From positions 1-56,575 of the forward strand of contig CAKREB010000020.1 of assembly GCA_934317005.1 (NCBI GenBank): a stretch of DNA of 56,575 nucleotides, read 5' to 3'. Source of the DNA: an uncultured Lachnospiraceae bacterium. GTDB taxonomy: Bacteria; Bacillota; Clostridia; Lachnospirales; Lachnospiraceae. This document shows positions 1 through 8,042 of the stretch, in pieces; positions within the stretch are counted from its first letter, which is position 1, and the number at the start of each line of letters is the position of its first letter. The notes below the pieces were generated by a model. That model was given only the letters and a program-made list of their open reading frames with translations. It was not told where the DNA came from and did no database searches. The translations under genes were made by a program, and so were the position numbers.

Positions 1-1
1 T

Positions 2-337
2 TTTATGCATATCTGGACGAATCTTTTAGATAATGCGATTAAGTTCAGTCCTGCAAAGGGGACAATTACGATGTTTCTGAAACAGGAAAAGAATTCTGTG
101 AAGTTCATTGTGGAGGATGAAGGACCAGGAATCGAGGAAGATGTAAAGACTAGAATATTCGACAAGTTTTATCAGGTAGATGGTTCTCATAAGGCAGAAG
201 GAAACGGTCTTGGTCTTGCACTTGTAAAGCGGATTGTAGATAGTGCGGGAGGAACGATCAAAGCAGAAAACCGGGAATATGGCGGATGTAGATTTGTTGT
301 AGAACTTCCGATACAGACAAATGAGAATATAATATAA
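2..337 (+). CDS. Sensor histidine kinase, C-terminal part (cut by the window edge)
   Basis: The reading frame is open from the first bases of the window, so this is the end of a longer protein. What remains is a GHKL ATPase domain: an N-box (NLLDNAIKFS), G1 (DEGPGI), F-box (FDKFYQ) and G2 (GNGLGLAL). This domain binds ATP and phosphorylates a histidine in the dimerisation domain, which lies outside the window. The partner response regulator must also lie to the left. The membrane protein downstream starts 23 bases later and may be co-transcribed. The signal sensed cannot be judged. Confidence 0.9.
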   Translation, partial: FMHIWTNLLDNAIKFSPAKGTITMFLKQEKNSVKFIVEDEGPGIEEDVKTRIFDKFYQVDGSHKAEGNGLGLALVKRIVDSAGGTIKAENREYGGCRFVVELPIQTNENII

Positions 338-360
338 AAGTAGAAGATGGGAGGATTTAT

Positions 361-1425
361 ATGACATTTTATCAGGAATTACAGTTAAATCAGGCAGGAT
401 CGAAAAACCTGTTGAAAAAGAGTGAAACCACGAAAGAAAAAATGTATCATATACTGGTATATCTGATTAAGATAGCTGTTACAATGGTTTTTTGTTTTTT
501 ATTTGTTACTGTTTTCAGCATCCTGTTTGGAAATGAAAACAGTATTGTTGGTGTGGTAGTTTTATTATGTCTTATGGTATTTCGAAATGCGGATTTGGGA
601 ATCCACACTGGACAATCTACGATGCTTTTGGCTATGTTCTTTGTAATAATGGTCGTATGTCCGCATCTTGCAAATCAGCTTTCACCGGTACTGGGAATGC
701 TGTTAAATATTGCTGCACTGGCAGTGTTGATATTTTTTGGATGTCATAATCCATTCATGTTTAACCAATCTACATTGGTTCTTGGCTATCTGCTATTATA
801 TGGATATGATGTTACAGGAACAAGCTATCAGATGCGATTGGCCGGAATGATTTTAGGCGCAGTTCTTACCTGTTTTGTATTTTATCGAAATCATAAAAAT
901 AGAACTTTTAAAAGAAATTTGAAAGATCTAATCCAGGAATTTGATATCACTTCATCGAGAACAAAATGGCAGTTATGCCAGATTATATGTGTACCAATTG
1001 TCCTTTGCATTGCAGAACTTTGCAATATGCCACGTGCAATGTGGGCTGGTATTGCGGCTATGTCAGCAATTTTGCCGTTTGTGGAAGACATGCAATACAG
1101 AGTCCGTAAAAGGATTGTCGGAAATATTGTAGGTGTTATATGTTTCACCGTATTATATTTTCTGCTTCCATCATCCATCTATGCTTATATAGGAATTCTT
1201 GGTGGAATCGGTGTAGGATTTTCAGCGCAATACGGCTGGCAGGCTGTATTTAACACATTTGGTGCTTTAGCCATTGCTGCAGAGACTTATGGACTACAAG
1301 GAGCGGTTAGTCTTAGAGTGATTCAAAATGTTTTTGGTGTTGTGTTTGCTTTAGCATTTTGTGTTATATTTTATTGGTTTATGTCTAAAAAAAACGGTTC
1401 ATGCGGGACTCAATGTACGCTTTAA
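361..1425 (+). CDS. FUSC-like integral membrane protein
   Basis: This is a 354-residue protein with two blocks of hydrophobic helices (about residues 30-165 and 200-345) separated by a basic stretch around 170-195 (YRNHKNRTFKRN). That layout, and the phrase MPRAMWAGIAAMSAILPF at the start of the second block, resemble the FUSC/aromatic-acid-exporter type of membrane protein, which is usually an efflux component. The start ATG follows a GGGAGG site. It lies just after the histidine kinase fragment and converges on the LysR remnant. The substrate is unknown, and the family call rests on overall pattern only. Confidence 0.55.
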   Translation: MTFYQELQLNQAGSKNLLKKSETTKEKMYHILVYLIKIAVTMVFCFLFVTVFSILFGNENSIVGVVVLLCLMVFRNADLGIHTGQSTMLLAMFFVIMVVCPHLANQLSPVLGMLLNIAALAVLIFFGCHNPFMFNQSTLVLGYLLLYGYDVTGTSYQMRLAGMILGAVLTCFVFYRNHKNRTFKRNLKDLIQEFDITSSRTKWQLCQIICVPIVLCIAELCNMPRAMWAGIAAMSAILPFVEDMQYRVRKRIVGNIVGVICFTVLYFLLPSSIYAYIGILGGIGVGFSAQYGWQAVFNTFGALAIAAETYGLQGAVSLRVIQNVFGVVFALAFCVIFYWFMSKKNGSCGTQCTL

Positions 1426-1439
1426 TGAAGAAAAACAGA

Positions 1440-2273
1440 TTACTTCTGATAACGAAATTCAAAAGGGGGCGAAACAGATTGTAAAATAGTACTCTTAGCG
1501 GAACTAATCAGGTGATAGGTAACATTTACTTCAGGATCAGTTAAGGGAATCCGTTTCCGTCCTTTCAGAGTCTGCTCTGAGCCAGGTGCTTTACTGCTGG
1601 AAAAACATAATAATGTGGAAGTCCTGACCAATTCTTCAAACTCAAATTCATCTGTCTGTATCAGAAAGCGGGATGCTGGCATTTTGCTCTTTACCAGATT
1701 TGTCCAGAAACCGATTTCATCACGAAGAAGGCAGTTAAAACCGTTAAGCTGTGAAAGACTCAGCTGAGAATATTCTGCCAGTTTGTGTTCTTTCGGGATA
1801 CAGACATAGAGCTGCTCCTTAAGATAAGGGATGCAGAGAAGATTTTTATCTGAACAGGCCTGTGGCAGAATACCGATATCAGCATTGCCGGAACTGGCAT
1901 TTTGAAGGATTTCATCCATATTTGTCAGTTTTGAGGAAATAATATTATCAGGAAATCTGCGTGACAGTTCAGGCAATAATGACCATAGAGGTACGGGAGC
2001 GCAGGAATGAATGGTAATCGTATGCTGATTGCGTTCAAATGTCTGTACGGTCTGAACTGCTTTTTCAGACTCGGAAAGCAGAGACCTGGCCTGCTCTACC
2101 GCAACTTTACCGGTGGCAGTTAATTCGATACGGTTTTTACCACGATGAAAGAGTGGAACACCAAAAGCATCTTCCACATCATGCATGGTTCTGGTAAGTG
2201 TCGGCTGGGAAATATGAAGTTTATCTGCAGCAGCAGAAAGTGGCTCGTGAATATCTTGCAAAACATAATACAC
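1440..2273 (-). pseudogene. LysR-family regulator, 5' end lost at a deletion joint
   Basis: This reads as a LysR regulator: the helix-turn-helix stretch SAAADKLHISQPTLTRTM is followed by a two-lobed effector domain to residue 277. The normal first 15-20 residues of the family are missing. Upstream of SAAAD the frame enters DNA that on the other strand encodes an aldo/keto reductase. The joint falls in a short sequence (CTGCAGCAGCAGAAAG, 2225-2240) that fits both genes. I infer that a divergent LysR/reductase pair lost its intergenic region and both 5' ends in one deletion. The remaining open frame may be transcribed but has lost its own promoter and start. Confidence 0.75.
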
Positions 2274-2581
2274 AGATTATGAGCTGGGGACCGTTTGCAG
2301 AAGGAAAAAATGATTTTTTCAATACTCCGGTACTGAAAGAAATCGGAGCAAAATATGGAAAGAGTGTAGCTCAGGTGGCACTTCGTTTCCTGCTTCAGAA
2401 TGGCGTTGTTGTGATTCCAAAATCAACGCACGAAGAACGAATGCAGGAGAATTTCAATGTATTTGATTTTGTGCTGACAGAAGACTAAATGAAGCAGATC
2501 GAGGCACTTGATACTGGAAAGAGTTTATTCTTTTCCCATTATTCACCAGAAACAGTGGAATGGTTTATGAGTATTGTGTAA
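2225..2581 (+). pseudogene. Aldo/keto reductase, C-terminal remnant with an in-frame stop
   Basis: Only the last third of an aldo/keto reductase survives. Recognisable family phrases are SWGPFAEGKNDFF, KSVAQVALRFLLQNGVVVIPKS and ALDTGKSLFFSHYSP. The catalytic Asp-Tyr-Lys-His part is gone. A TAA interrupts the frame at 2486-2488, where related proteins usually have Glu after LTED; one base change (GAA to TAA) would explain it. The frame then continues to a natural stop at 2579-2581. It cannot encode a working enzyme. It is the other half of the deletion scar described for the LysR remnant. Confidence 0.8.
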
Positions 2582-2599
2582 CAAAGTAGCTTCATAAAG

Positions 2600-2643
2600 G
2601 CAAAAGCGTATTGTGGTTTATACGACCGGCAATACGCTTTTGC
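2600..2643. terminator. Strong hairpin after the reductase remnant
   Basis: A perfect 14-base inverted repeat (GCAAAAGCGTATTG at 2600-2613 and its complement at 2630-2643) with a 16-base loop. A-rich and T-rich flanks suit termination in either direction. It closes the old reductase gene before the next open frame. Confidence 0.7.
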
Positions 2644-2662
2644 TGTATAATAGGATAAGAAA

Positions 2663-3643
2663 ATGAAGGAACAGAATCATCCGAATGTGATTAAAATTCG
2701 AAATGCACATGTTCATAATCTGAAACATATTAATGTGGATATTCCACTAAATAAGATTGTGGGAATTGCCGGAGTATCCGGTTCCGGGAAGTCATCTCTT
2801 GCACTTGGTGTGCTGTATGCGGAAGGCTCACGGAGATATCTGGATGCGTTATCGACTTATACCAGACGCAGAATGACGCAGGCTCCGAGAGCACAGGCGG
2901 ATAAACTAGTGTCTATATGCAAGGCGTTGGATATGACGCTTGTGGAATTACTTTGCGATGAAGAAAATGCGAAACAGACAGCCTACATAGATTATGTAAC
3001 AGAAGAAAATTATATAATTGAATTGTATCGACGATCCGATACAGAGAGTAGACAAAGAATGATCAGTTACCTTGCACTTCTTGATGTCTGCAAGCAAATC
3101 AACGATAGTAGCCAATCGCAGCAGCGGAATGTTTCTGTCATTCAGAATATTGATGGAAATAATATTGTGGTAATTAACGATATCCGGTTTAAAGGAAAAC
3201 GTTCCATTGACTGGAAGGAAGTGCGGGCATATTTGAAAGAATATGTCGGTGATTTTTATAAGGTGGTGTCTACTGGCGATGTTATATATATCGGATCGGA
3301 TCTGCCAAGTGAGTATTCGGGATCAGTATATACCAAAAGGCTGAATGGAGCAGTTGCAAAGGCTAAAGCGAATGCAACACAGGGGATTCCTGAAATGATA
3401 GAAATTTCAACAGGCAGATATTTTAGAGAAAATAATAAGGGGAAACATAATTGGAATACAAGGAATGGCTGGTATAGATATGATACTTATTTTGCATTAC
3501 CGGTATATGGTGATAATGAAGATATTGAAAGATATAACGTATTTCATGCATCTTTGATAATAAGGCATGCAAACGATGGAAAAATGTATTTGTATGATAT
3601 TCTGGATATAAAAAAAGAAACGAGCACCCCGTTGGAGCCATAA
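2663..3643 (+). CDS. Chimeric ORF: UvrA-like ATPase N-terminus fused to the C-terminal domain of an XRE-type regulator
   Basis: Residues 1-78 match the start of a UvrA-type ABC ATPase, with Walker A GVSGSGKSS at 37-45 and YAEGSRRYLDALSTYTRRR. From residue 79 the protein switches to the sequence found in the regulator at 17500-18375, from ADKLVSICKALDMTLVELL to the C-terminus, without that protein's HTH. The switch is at the left end of the long direct repeat (2892). The UvrA part lacks the signature motif and Walker B, so no ATPase activity is expected, and the second part lacks its DNA-binding head. It is a recombination product; expression as a 326-residue protein is possible but a function is doubtful. 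Confidence 0.85.
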   Translation: MKEQNHPNVIKIRNAHVHNLKHINVDIPLNKIVGIAGVSGSGKSSLALGVLYAEGSRRYLDALSTYTRRRMTQAPRAQADKLVSICKALDMTLVELLCDEENAKQTAYIDYVTEENYIIELYRRSDTESRQRMISYLALLDVCKQINDSSQSQQRNVSVIQNIDGNNIVVINDIRFKGKRSIDWKEVRAYLKEYVGDFYKVVSTGDVIYIGSDLPSEYSGSVYTKRLNGAVAKAKANATQGIPEMIEISTGRYFRENNKGKHNWNTRNGWYRYDTYFALPVYGDNEDIERYNVFHASLIIRHANDGKMYLYDILDIKKETSTPLEP

Positions 3644-3751
3644 GGCTTTACTTGGCACAAAACCCATTTCTTTTATGAATAGATAATACAATATGGTAGA
3701 AAAAATGTCAATCCGAATATTCGAAAATTAAGACGTTAAGATGGTGTTTAT
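2892..3751. repeat. Long direct repeat, copy 1 (partner at 17624-18505)
   Basis: From CACAGGCGGATAAACT to TTAAGATGGTGTTTAT this stretch matches the copy at 17624-18505, with scattered substitutions and a 20-25 base difference in the tail. It covers most of an XRE-type regulator plus about 110 bases of 3' flank. The sequences outside both ends are unrelated. The copies are in the same orientation and 14.7 kb apart. Confidence 0.9.
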
Positions 3752-3837
3752 GTATAATAAAAGTAGCATAATTGCAACTAGCAATATATTGGCTTAGATT
3801 CTGCGTTGATGTACGATGATTTTGGAGGTGGTTAGAA

Positions 3838-4509
3838 ATGATTTTTTCGGAAAAACTACAGTTGATTCGTAAAAACAAAGGATTAACGCAAGAAGAACTG
3901 GCAGAAAAATTATCAGTATCAAGGCAAGCTGTAGCCAAATGGGAATCGGGACAGGTATATCCAGAGATTACGAATCTTATTCAGATCAGTAATTTGTTTA
4001 ATGTGACAGTAGATTATTTAGTTCGAGATCAGGAATGCATGATTAACTGTACGGATGAGTCAAATGAAAATATTGAACAGTTAATAGAATTTAGGCTTGA
4101 GGCTAATGTAAATACATATGCTGCATATGCAAATGAGACAGAGTCAACCAGACTTGATTCGCACGATTTTACTTATAGTAATGGCTCATATACATATCAT
4201 GATACATATGTTGGAGGAGAGCAGTTTGCTGGGGAGGAGGCAATATGGTATAAAGGAAAAGTGCAATACGCAATGAATTATGTTGGAAGAGTAATCGGTC
4301 AGCAGTTCAGTGGTGATTTTTTAAAGGAAGCACTTAGAAGTGCAGATAGAAAAATGCCGTTCAGAGGACCAGAATATTACCAGTCAGGGGAGTATATATA
4401 TAAATGCAATGTTGTAGGAGATTTTACATGGTTTCAAGGCTATGAACAGATTTATTGTAATAATGAAACGGTATATGAATGCTATTTTCATGGTGGCTTG
4501 ATGAAATAG
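3838..4509 (+). CDS. XRE-family regulator with a DUF5680-like C-terminal domain
   Basis: The first 65 residues form a Cro/CI-type helix-turn-helix (KGLTQEELAEKLSVSRQAVAKWESGQVYP) that should bind an operator. Residues from about 90 to 223 form a separate soluble domain containing YVGGEQFAGEEAIWYKGK and GEYIYKCNVVGDFTWFQGYEQI, a pattern I associate with the DUF5680 family of unknown function. A GGAGG site sits 9 bases before the ATG. It begins shortly after the long direct repeat and is followed by a GNAT gene 42 bases on. The target genes are unknown. Confidence 0.8.
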   Translation: MIFSEKLQLIRKNKGLTQEELAEKLSVSRQAVAKWESGQVYPEITNLIQISNLFNVTVDYLVRDQECMINCTDESNENIEQLIEFRLEANVNTYAAYANETESTRLDSHDFTYSNGSYTYHDTYVGGEQFAGEEAIWYKGKVQYAMNYVGRVIGQQFSGDFLKEALRSADRKMPFRGPEYYQSGEYIYKCNVVGDFTWFQGYEQIYCNNETVYECYFHGGLMK

Positions 4510-4551
4510 ATAAATTCCAGTTGTAGAGTGAGAAGGAGATGCAGAAGAACA

Positions 4552-5076
4552 ATGATTGAAACGGAACGTTTAAGAATAAGAAATTTTACATCTGAGGATT
4601 CGAAGCGTTGCTTTGAAAGCTGGGGAAAAGATAAGGAGTTGGGGAAATATATCATTTTATATCCAATGAGTGAAGTATCTCAAATGGAATCATTAGTAAG
4701 TTCTTTGGAGAAGAATAAACATGCCTGGGTATTAGAAGAAAAGAAATCAGGAAATATTATTGGGTACATAACAGTTGATATTCCATATGATTTACTGAAA
4801 GTTGGGGAACTGGGATATGTTATTGCAGAAAAATATCAGCATATGGGATATGCCTATGAGGCATTGACTTGTATGATAAAAAAATATTTTAATGAAGAAA
4901 AACTGTATCTGCTTGAAGCAAAGTTTAATGAAAATAATATCGCTTCTTCCAAGTTACTAAATAAATTAGGATTTCAAATGGAAGCTTCTTTACGGGGACG
5001 AAGAATAGACAGCTATTCAGGGCAAAGAAATAATTTGATTATTTGTTCATTGACTAAGGACGAGGTGAACTTTTGA
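4552..5076 (+). CDS. GNAT acetyltransferase, RimJ/RimL-like
   Basis: A 174-residue protein beginning MIETERLRIRNFTSEDS, typical of RimJ/RimL-type GNATs that move an acetyl group from acetyl-CoA to an amine. The acetyl-CoA loop is at QHMGYAYEAL and the C-terminal half has NNIASSKLLNKLGFQMEA. I chose ATG 4552 over GTG 4528 because the family begins here and AAGGAG lies just upstream, inside the longer version. The acceptor (ribosomal protein, drug or metabolite) cannot be told from sequence. Confidence 0.85.
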   Translation: MIETERLRIRNFTSEDSKRCFESWGKDKELGKYIILYPMSEVSQMESLVSSLEKNKHAWVLEEKKSGNIIGYITVDIPYDLLKVGELGYVIAEKYQHMGYAYEALTCMIKKYFNEEKLYLLEAKFNENNIASSKLLNKLGFQMEASLRGRRIDSYSGQRNNLIICSLTKDEVNF

Positions 5077-5290
5077 TTAGATAATATGTAATGACCTCCG
5101 ATTTGTAACAACCGTTTTGTGAATTTTTAAGATAGTTTTTTTGAATTTTGAGTTTCGAGATATTTTGTAGAATTAGCGTGAGTTGTAGGCGGAAAGAAGA
5201 TTTGCAGGACTTCTCAGCCTTCGCATGGTGCTTACGGTGATGATAGTGCAGGCTGCTATAGTTGTGAAGTAGAGTAAGCGTGTGATTGGA

Positions 5291-5328
5291 ATGTAACCGT
5301 TGAAATTACATCGGATTTCTGCTATGAT
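5291..5328 (+). promoter_or_regulatory. Promoter and operator of the Rrf2-family gene
   Basis: TTGAAA (5300-5305), a 17-base spacer and TATGAT (5323-5328) form a good sigma-A promoter. An inverted repeat, TGTAAC N7 ATTACA (5292-5310), covers the -35 box, so a dimeric repressor bound there would block RNA polymerase. Two repeats of the same design flank the promoter at 19091-19119. Autoregulation by the Rrf2 protein encoded next is the natural reading. Confidence 0.75.
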
Positions 5329-5350
5329 ACTACAGAAGAGAGGTGTAAAA

Positions 5351-5785
5351 ATGCAGATTTCGAGTAGATTTACAATGGCGATTCATATGTTCGCCTGTAT
5401 CGATACATTTTCAGATCAGAAGATGACAAGTGACTTTATGGCGGCAAGTATAGGAACGAATCCGGTTATCATACGAAAGCTTTTACAGCAGTTAAAGGCG
5501 GCAGGACTGATTGAGGTGTCAAGGGGAACCGGCGGCGTGACAATCACCAGACCACTCGATGAAATTACATTTCTTGATGTATATAAAGCAGTGGAGTGTG
5601 CACCGGACGAGCAGCTGTTTCATTTTCATGAAAAGCCAAATCAACAGTGTCCTGTAGGAAAGAATATTCACAATGTGCTGGATGGCAGATTGCATCAGGT
5701 TCAGAAAGCGATGGAAGACAAACTGGCTGAAATGACACTGGCGGATGTCAAGAATGATGTTAAAACGTATATAGAAAATAAATGA
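5351..5785 (+). CDS. Rrf2-family transcriptional regulator
   Basis: A 144-residue winged-helix regulator: MQISSRFTMAIHMFACI, then IGTNPVIIRKLLQQLKAAGLIEVSRGTGG (helix-turn-helix and wing), then a dimerisation helix. Only one cysteine (in NQQCPVGKN) lies where Fe-S sensing members have three, so it looks like the YwnA-type cluster-free branch. I set the start at ATG 5351, after GAGAGGTG, not at the upstream in-frame codon at 5300, which lies inside the promoter. It probably controls itself, the adjacent nitroreductase and perhaps the PNPOx-like gene at 19185. Confidence 0.9.
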   Translation: MQISSRFTMAIHMFACIDTFSDQKMTSDFMAASIGTNPVIIRKLLQQLKAAGLIEVSRGTGGVTITRPLDEITFLDVYKAVECAPDEQLFHFHEKPNQQCPVGKNIHNVLDGRLHQVQKAMEDKLAEMTLADVKNDVKTYIENK

Positions 5786-5864
5786 TGTGCCGGCAGTTAA
5801 AAAAGTGAAACATGAAAGATGGAGTAGTTGTCCCGTTTATGATTATGAACAGGAGGAAAATACA

Positions 5865-6377
5865 ATGGAATTTAATGAAGTAGTAAAGGAGCGTTATTCG
5901 TGTAAAGAATTTGATGGACGCGCTGTAGACAAGGAACAGCTTGACGCTATTTTAGAAGCTGGCAGACTTGCCCCGACTGCAAAGAACCTGCAGGAGCAGA
6001 AAATCTATGTCGTACAGTCAGAAGAGGCCCTTGCAAAGATTGATAAACTCACACCATGCCGCTATGGTGCTTCTACGGTTTTGATGGTGGCATATGATAC
6101 AAACAATGTATTTACTTATCCTGGTGACAAGCGCAATTCGGGCATAGAAGATGCGACGATCATAGCAACACATTTAATGCTGGCAGCAAAAGCAAATGGC
6201 GTGGAAAGCTGTTGGATTAATTTCTTTGATCCGGAAATCGCAGCAAAGGAATTTGATTTGCCGGAACATGAGGAAGTTTTAATGCTGTTGGATCTAGGAT
6301 ATCCGGCAAAGGATGCCAAGCCGCTTCCAAATCATACATCGAGAAAAGATTTAGCAGATACTGTCAGATATATCTAG
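5865..6377 (+). CDS. Nitroreductase-family flavoprotein
   Basis: A 170-residue protein starting MEFNEVVKERYSCKEFDGR, with GRLAPTAKNLQEQKIYVV and a C-terminal LDLGYPAKDAKPLPNHTSRK. These are the usual FMN-contact and dimer features of small NAD(P)H-dependent nitro/quinone reductases. AGGAGG at 5851 sets the start. It follows the Rrf2 gene by 79 bases in the same direction and is probably in its regulon, fitting a redox or electrophile response. Confidence 0.88.
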   Translation: MEFNEVVKERYSCKEFDGRAVDKEQLDAILEAGRLAPTAKNLQEQKIYVVQSEEALAKIDKLTPCRYGASTVLMVAYDTNNVFTYPGDKRNSGIEDATIIATHLMLAAKANGVESCWINFFDPEIAAKEFDLPEHEEVLMLLDLGYPAKDAKPLPNHTSRKDLADTVRYI

Positions 6378-6483
6378 TACAGAAATGATATTTAGTGCAA
6401 TATTGCGTATATTCTGTAAAAGCATTATCAATATGCTGTTATAGACTGCAATAATGATAGAAGCTAAAACAGGTAAAAATAAA

Positions 6484-6527
6484 GACGATGAGCTGCAGGG
6501 TGTGACTTGCATCTTATCGTTTTTTTG
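6484..6527 (+). terminator. Probable terminator after the nitroreductase
   Basis: A stem of about 15 pairs with wobbles and one mismatch (ACGATGAGCTGCAG against TTGCATCTTATCGT) is followed by seven T. It lies 107 bases after the stop. The rest of the gap 6378-6754 shows no convincing gene; a minus-strand frame there has no family features. Confidence 0.65.
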
Positions 6528-6754
6528 TTGATAATGAAAAGATGTCAGCATGCATCTTAGTATGGCATCAATGCAACTTAGCAGTGTGGGGGTAGACTTG
6601 GACACAAATATAGTATATATGTAAATGAAGAGATGTATGATCTTGATATGATCGTATCAATGAAATGCAGGGTAAGGTCACATAGAGATGTAGGGTATGA
6701 AAGAGAACAATTTTGTCGGAGATCTTTATTTTAAATAGAAAGGTTTATTTTCTT

Positions 6755-7114
6755 ATGAGAGTTATAGAGAGTGTGGTAAATCATCCGGCGGATGAAGTGG
6801 CAGAACAGGTGGTGGACTCTATGATAACGTCAAAAAATGTTTATCTATGGGAGGTGGGTGGAAAAATCTGTTCTATGGCAATGCTTGCGCATCGTGGGAT
6901 TGAATTTTCCAGAATCAATACCGTTGTAACCGAGCGGAGTCAGAGAGGTAATGGATATGCTGCAATGCTGGTGGCTGCGATGTGTCGGGAAGAGCTGCAA
7001 AAAGGGAAAAAAGTTATGTTATATGCGGATGCAAACAATCCTTCTTCCAACAGGACATATCAAAAAATCGGGTTTCAATCGGTAGGGCAGATCGCAGAGT
7101 ATAAAGTCAAATAA
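6755..7114 (+). pseudogene. GNAT acetyltransferase, N-terminally shortened
   Basis: The frame encodes the acetyl-CoA-binding core of a GNAT: VVTERSQRGNGYAAMLVAAM, then YADANNPSSNRTYQKIGFQSVGQ. Proteins with this core normally carry about 100 more N-terminal residues. Here the frame begins at ATG 6755 (or TTG 6713) with little before the core and only a weak ribosome site. I regard it as a truncated copy that may be non-functional. It lies directly upstream of the TetR operator region at 7131. Confidence 0.6.
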
Positions 7115-7130
7115 TCTGTAAATGAAAGAC

Positions 7131-7182
7131 TTGACAAATAAACGACCGTTTACTATAATTCAAATGTAAACGGTCGTTTATT
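7131..7182 (+). promoter_or_regulatory. Consensus promoter with duplicated TetR operator
   Basis: TTGACA (7131-7136), exactly 17 bases, TATAAT (7154-7159). The whole spacer is one arm (AATAAACGACCGTTTAC, 7137-7153) of a perfect 17-base inverted repeat whose other arm is at 7166-7182. Each arm carries its own small palindrome, AAACG NN CGTTT. So there are two operators, one between -35 and -10 and one just after -10. This is a classic tight repressor design for the TetR gene that follows. Confidence 0.9.
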
Positions 7183-7188
7183 TTGCGC

Positions 7189-7230
7189 AATAGGAAATTG
7201 TTCATACAGTAGTGGAAACCAACAATTTGG
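7189..7230 (+). repeat. R element, partial copy (core only) in a 5' leader
   Basis: CAATAGGAAATTG, then CAGTAGTGG and CCAACAA match the core of the longer copies at 50463 and 53517. The hairpins are absent and the copy runs into the ribosome site of the TetR gene. Confidence 0.6.
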
Positions 7231-7241
7231 AGGAATGACAT

Positions 7242-7832
7242 ATGTCAAAGACTACGAGGGAAGATATATTGATTGCTGCCTTGCATTTGTTTGCGAAAGA
7301 TGGATATGAAGCTGTTTCTGTCAGTCAGATCGCAGGGGAGCTTGATATGACAAAGGGGGCATTATACAGACATTATAAGAGCAAAAGAGATATTTTTGAC
7401 CATATTGTAAATCGCATGGAGTCGGGCGATAGTGAGCGGGCAGGGGAATATGATATGCCGGCTGATGAAAAAGACAGCATGACAGAGCAGTATGAAGAGG
7501 TTTCTTTGGATAACTTTCTAGAGTACAGTAAGTCAATGTTTGCGTATTGGACAGAGGATGATTTCGCATCGTCGTTTCGTAAGATGCTTACATTGGAGCA
7601 GTTTAGAAATGAGGAAATGCAGATGTTATATCAGCAGTATCTTGTTGCCGGCCCTGTAGGATATGTGAAGGATCTGTTTGAGAGCATGGGAATAGAAGAG
7701 CCGGATAAAAAGGCGGAGATGTTTTATTCTGTCATGTTCTTCTACTATAGCATGTATGATGGGGCAGGGGAGAAAAAACTGATAAAAGAGAGGTTTGAAA
7801 AAGTAATCAGTGATATTGCTTTGAAGCTGTAA
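7242..7832 (+). CDS. TetR/AcrR-family regulator (TetR-1)
   Basis: A 196-residue protein. Residues 7-53 form the TetR helix-turn-helix (ILIAALHLFAKDGYEAVSVS, then MTKGALYRHYKSKRDIFDHI) and the rest is an all-helical ligand domain containing EYDMPADE and FRKMLTLEQFRNEEM. The start follows GGAGG. It is a clear paralog of the regulator at 10790-11416 (shared ALY[RK]HYKSK, EYDMP and FRKMLTLEQ). The promoter-operator at 7131-7182 indicates self-repression. Likely co-regulated genes are the GNAT downstream or distant efflux genes; the ligand is unknown. Confidence 0.92.
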   Translation: MSKTTREDILIAALHLFAKDGYEAVSVSQIAGELDMTKGALYRHYKSKRDIFDHIVNRMESGDSERAGEYDMPADEKDSMTEQYEEVSLDNFLEYSKSMFAYWTEDDFASSFRKMLTLEQFRNEEMQMLYQQYLVAGPVGYVKDLFESMGIEEPDKKAEMFYSVMFFYYSMYDGAGEKKLIKERFEKVISDIALKL

Positions 7833-7854
7833 AAGCAGAAAAAAGATATAAAGA

Positions 7855-7952
7855 GCCAGACGCATAAGACGCAGAGCCACTAATTCTAAAGAACTTGAAT
7901 TTGGGATTATGGCTCTTTTGCGTTATAGGAAATTGCGAAAAATGTGGTGTTA
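7855..7952 (+). repeat. Hairpin repeat 'S' plus R-element core, copy 1
   Basis: AGACGCATAAGACGCAG is followed by a stem (AGAGCCA pairing with TGGCTCT, with an inner AATTC/GAATT), a short T-run and TTATAGGAAATTGCG. The same order occurs at 10067 and 11594. It follows the TetR-1 stop and can act as its terminator. Confidence 0.65.
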
Positions 7953-8042
7953 TGTAAAGAGGAGGTGCGTTTTCTCTTTTGTATCATAACTAAAACTATA
8001 AGCAAAATATCGCAAACTGAAAAGAAATGGAGAGAAAAGAAA

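Noticed and set aside
2663..3643. A functional UvrA paralog
   Set aside because: Only the first 78 residues match; the signature motif, Walker B and zinc regions are missing.
6351..6605. An 84-residue minus-strand frame in a gap without other genes
   Set aside because: No family features; it crosses the terminator hairpin at 6484 and overlaps the nitroreductase end.
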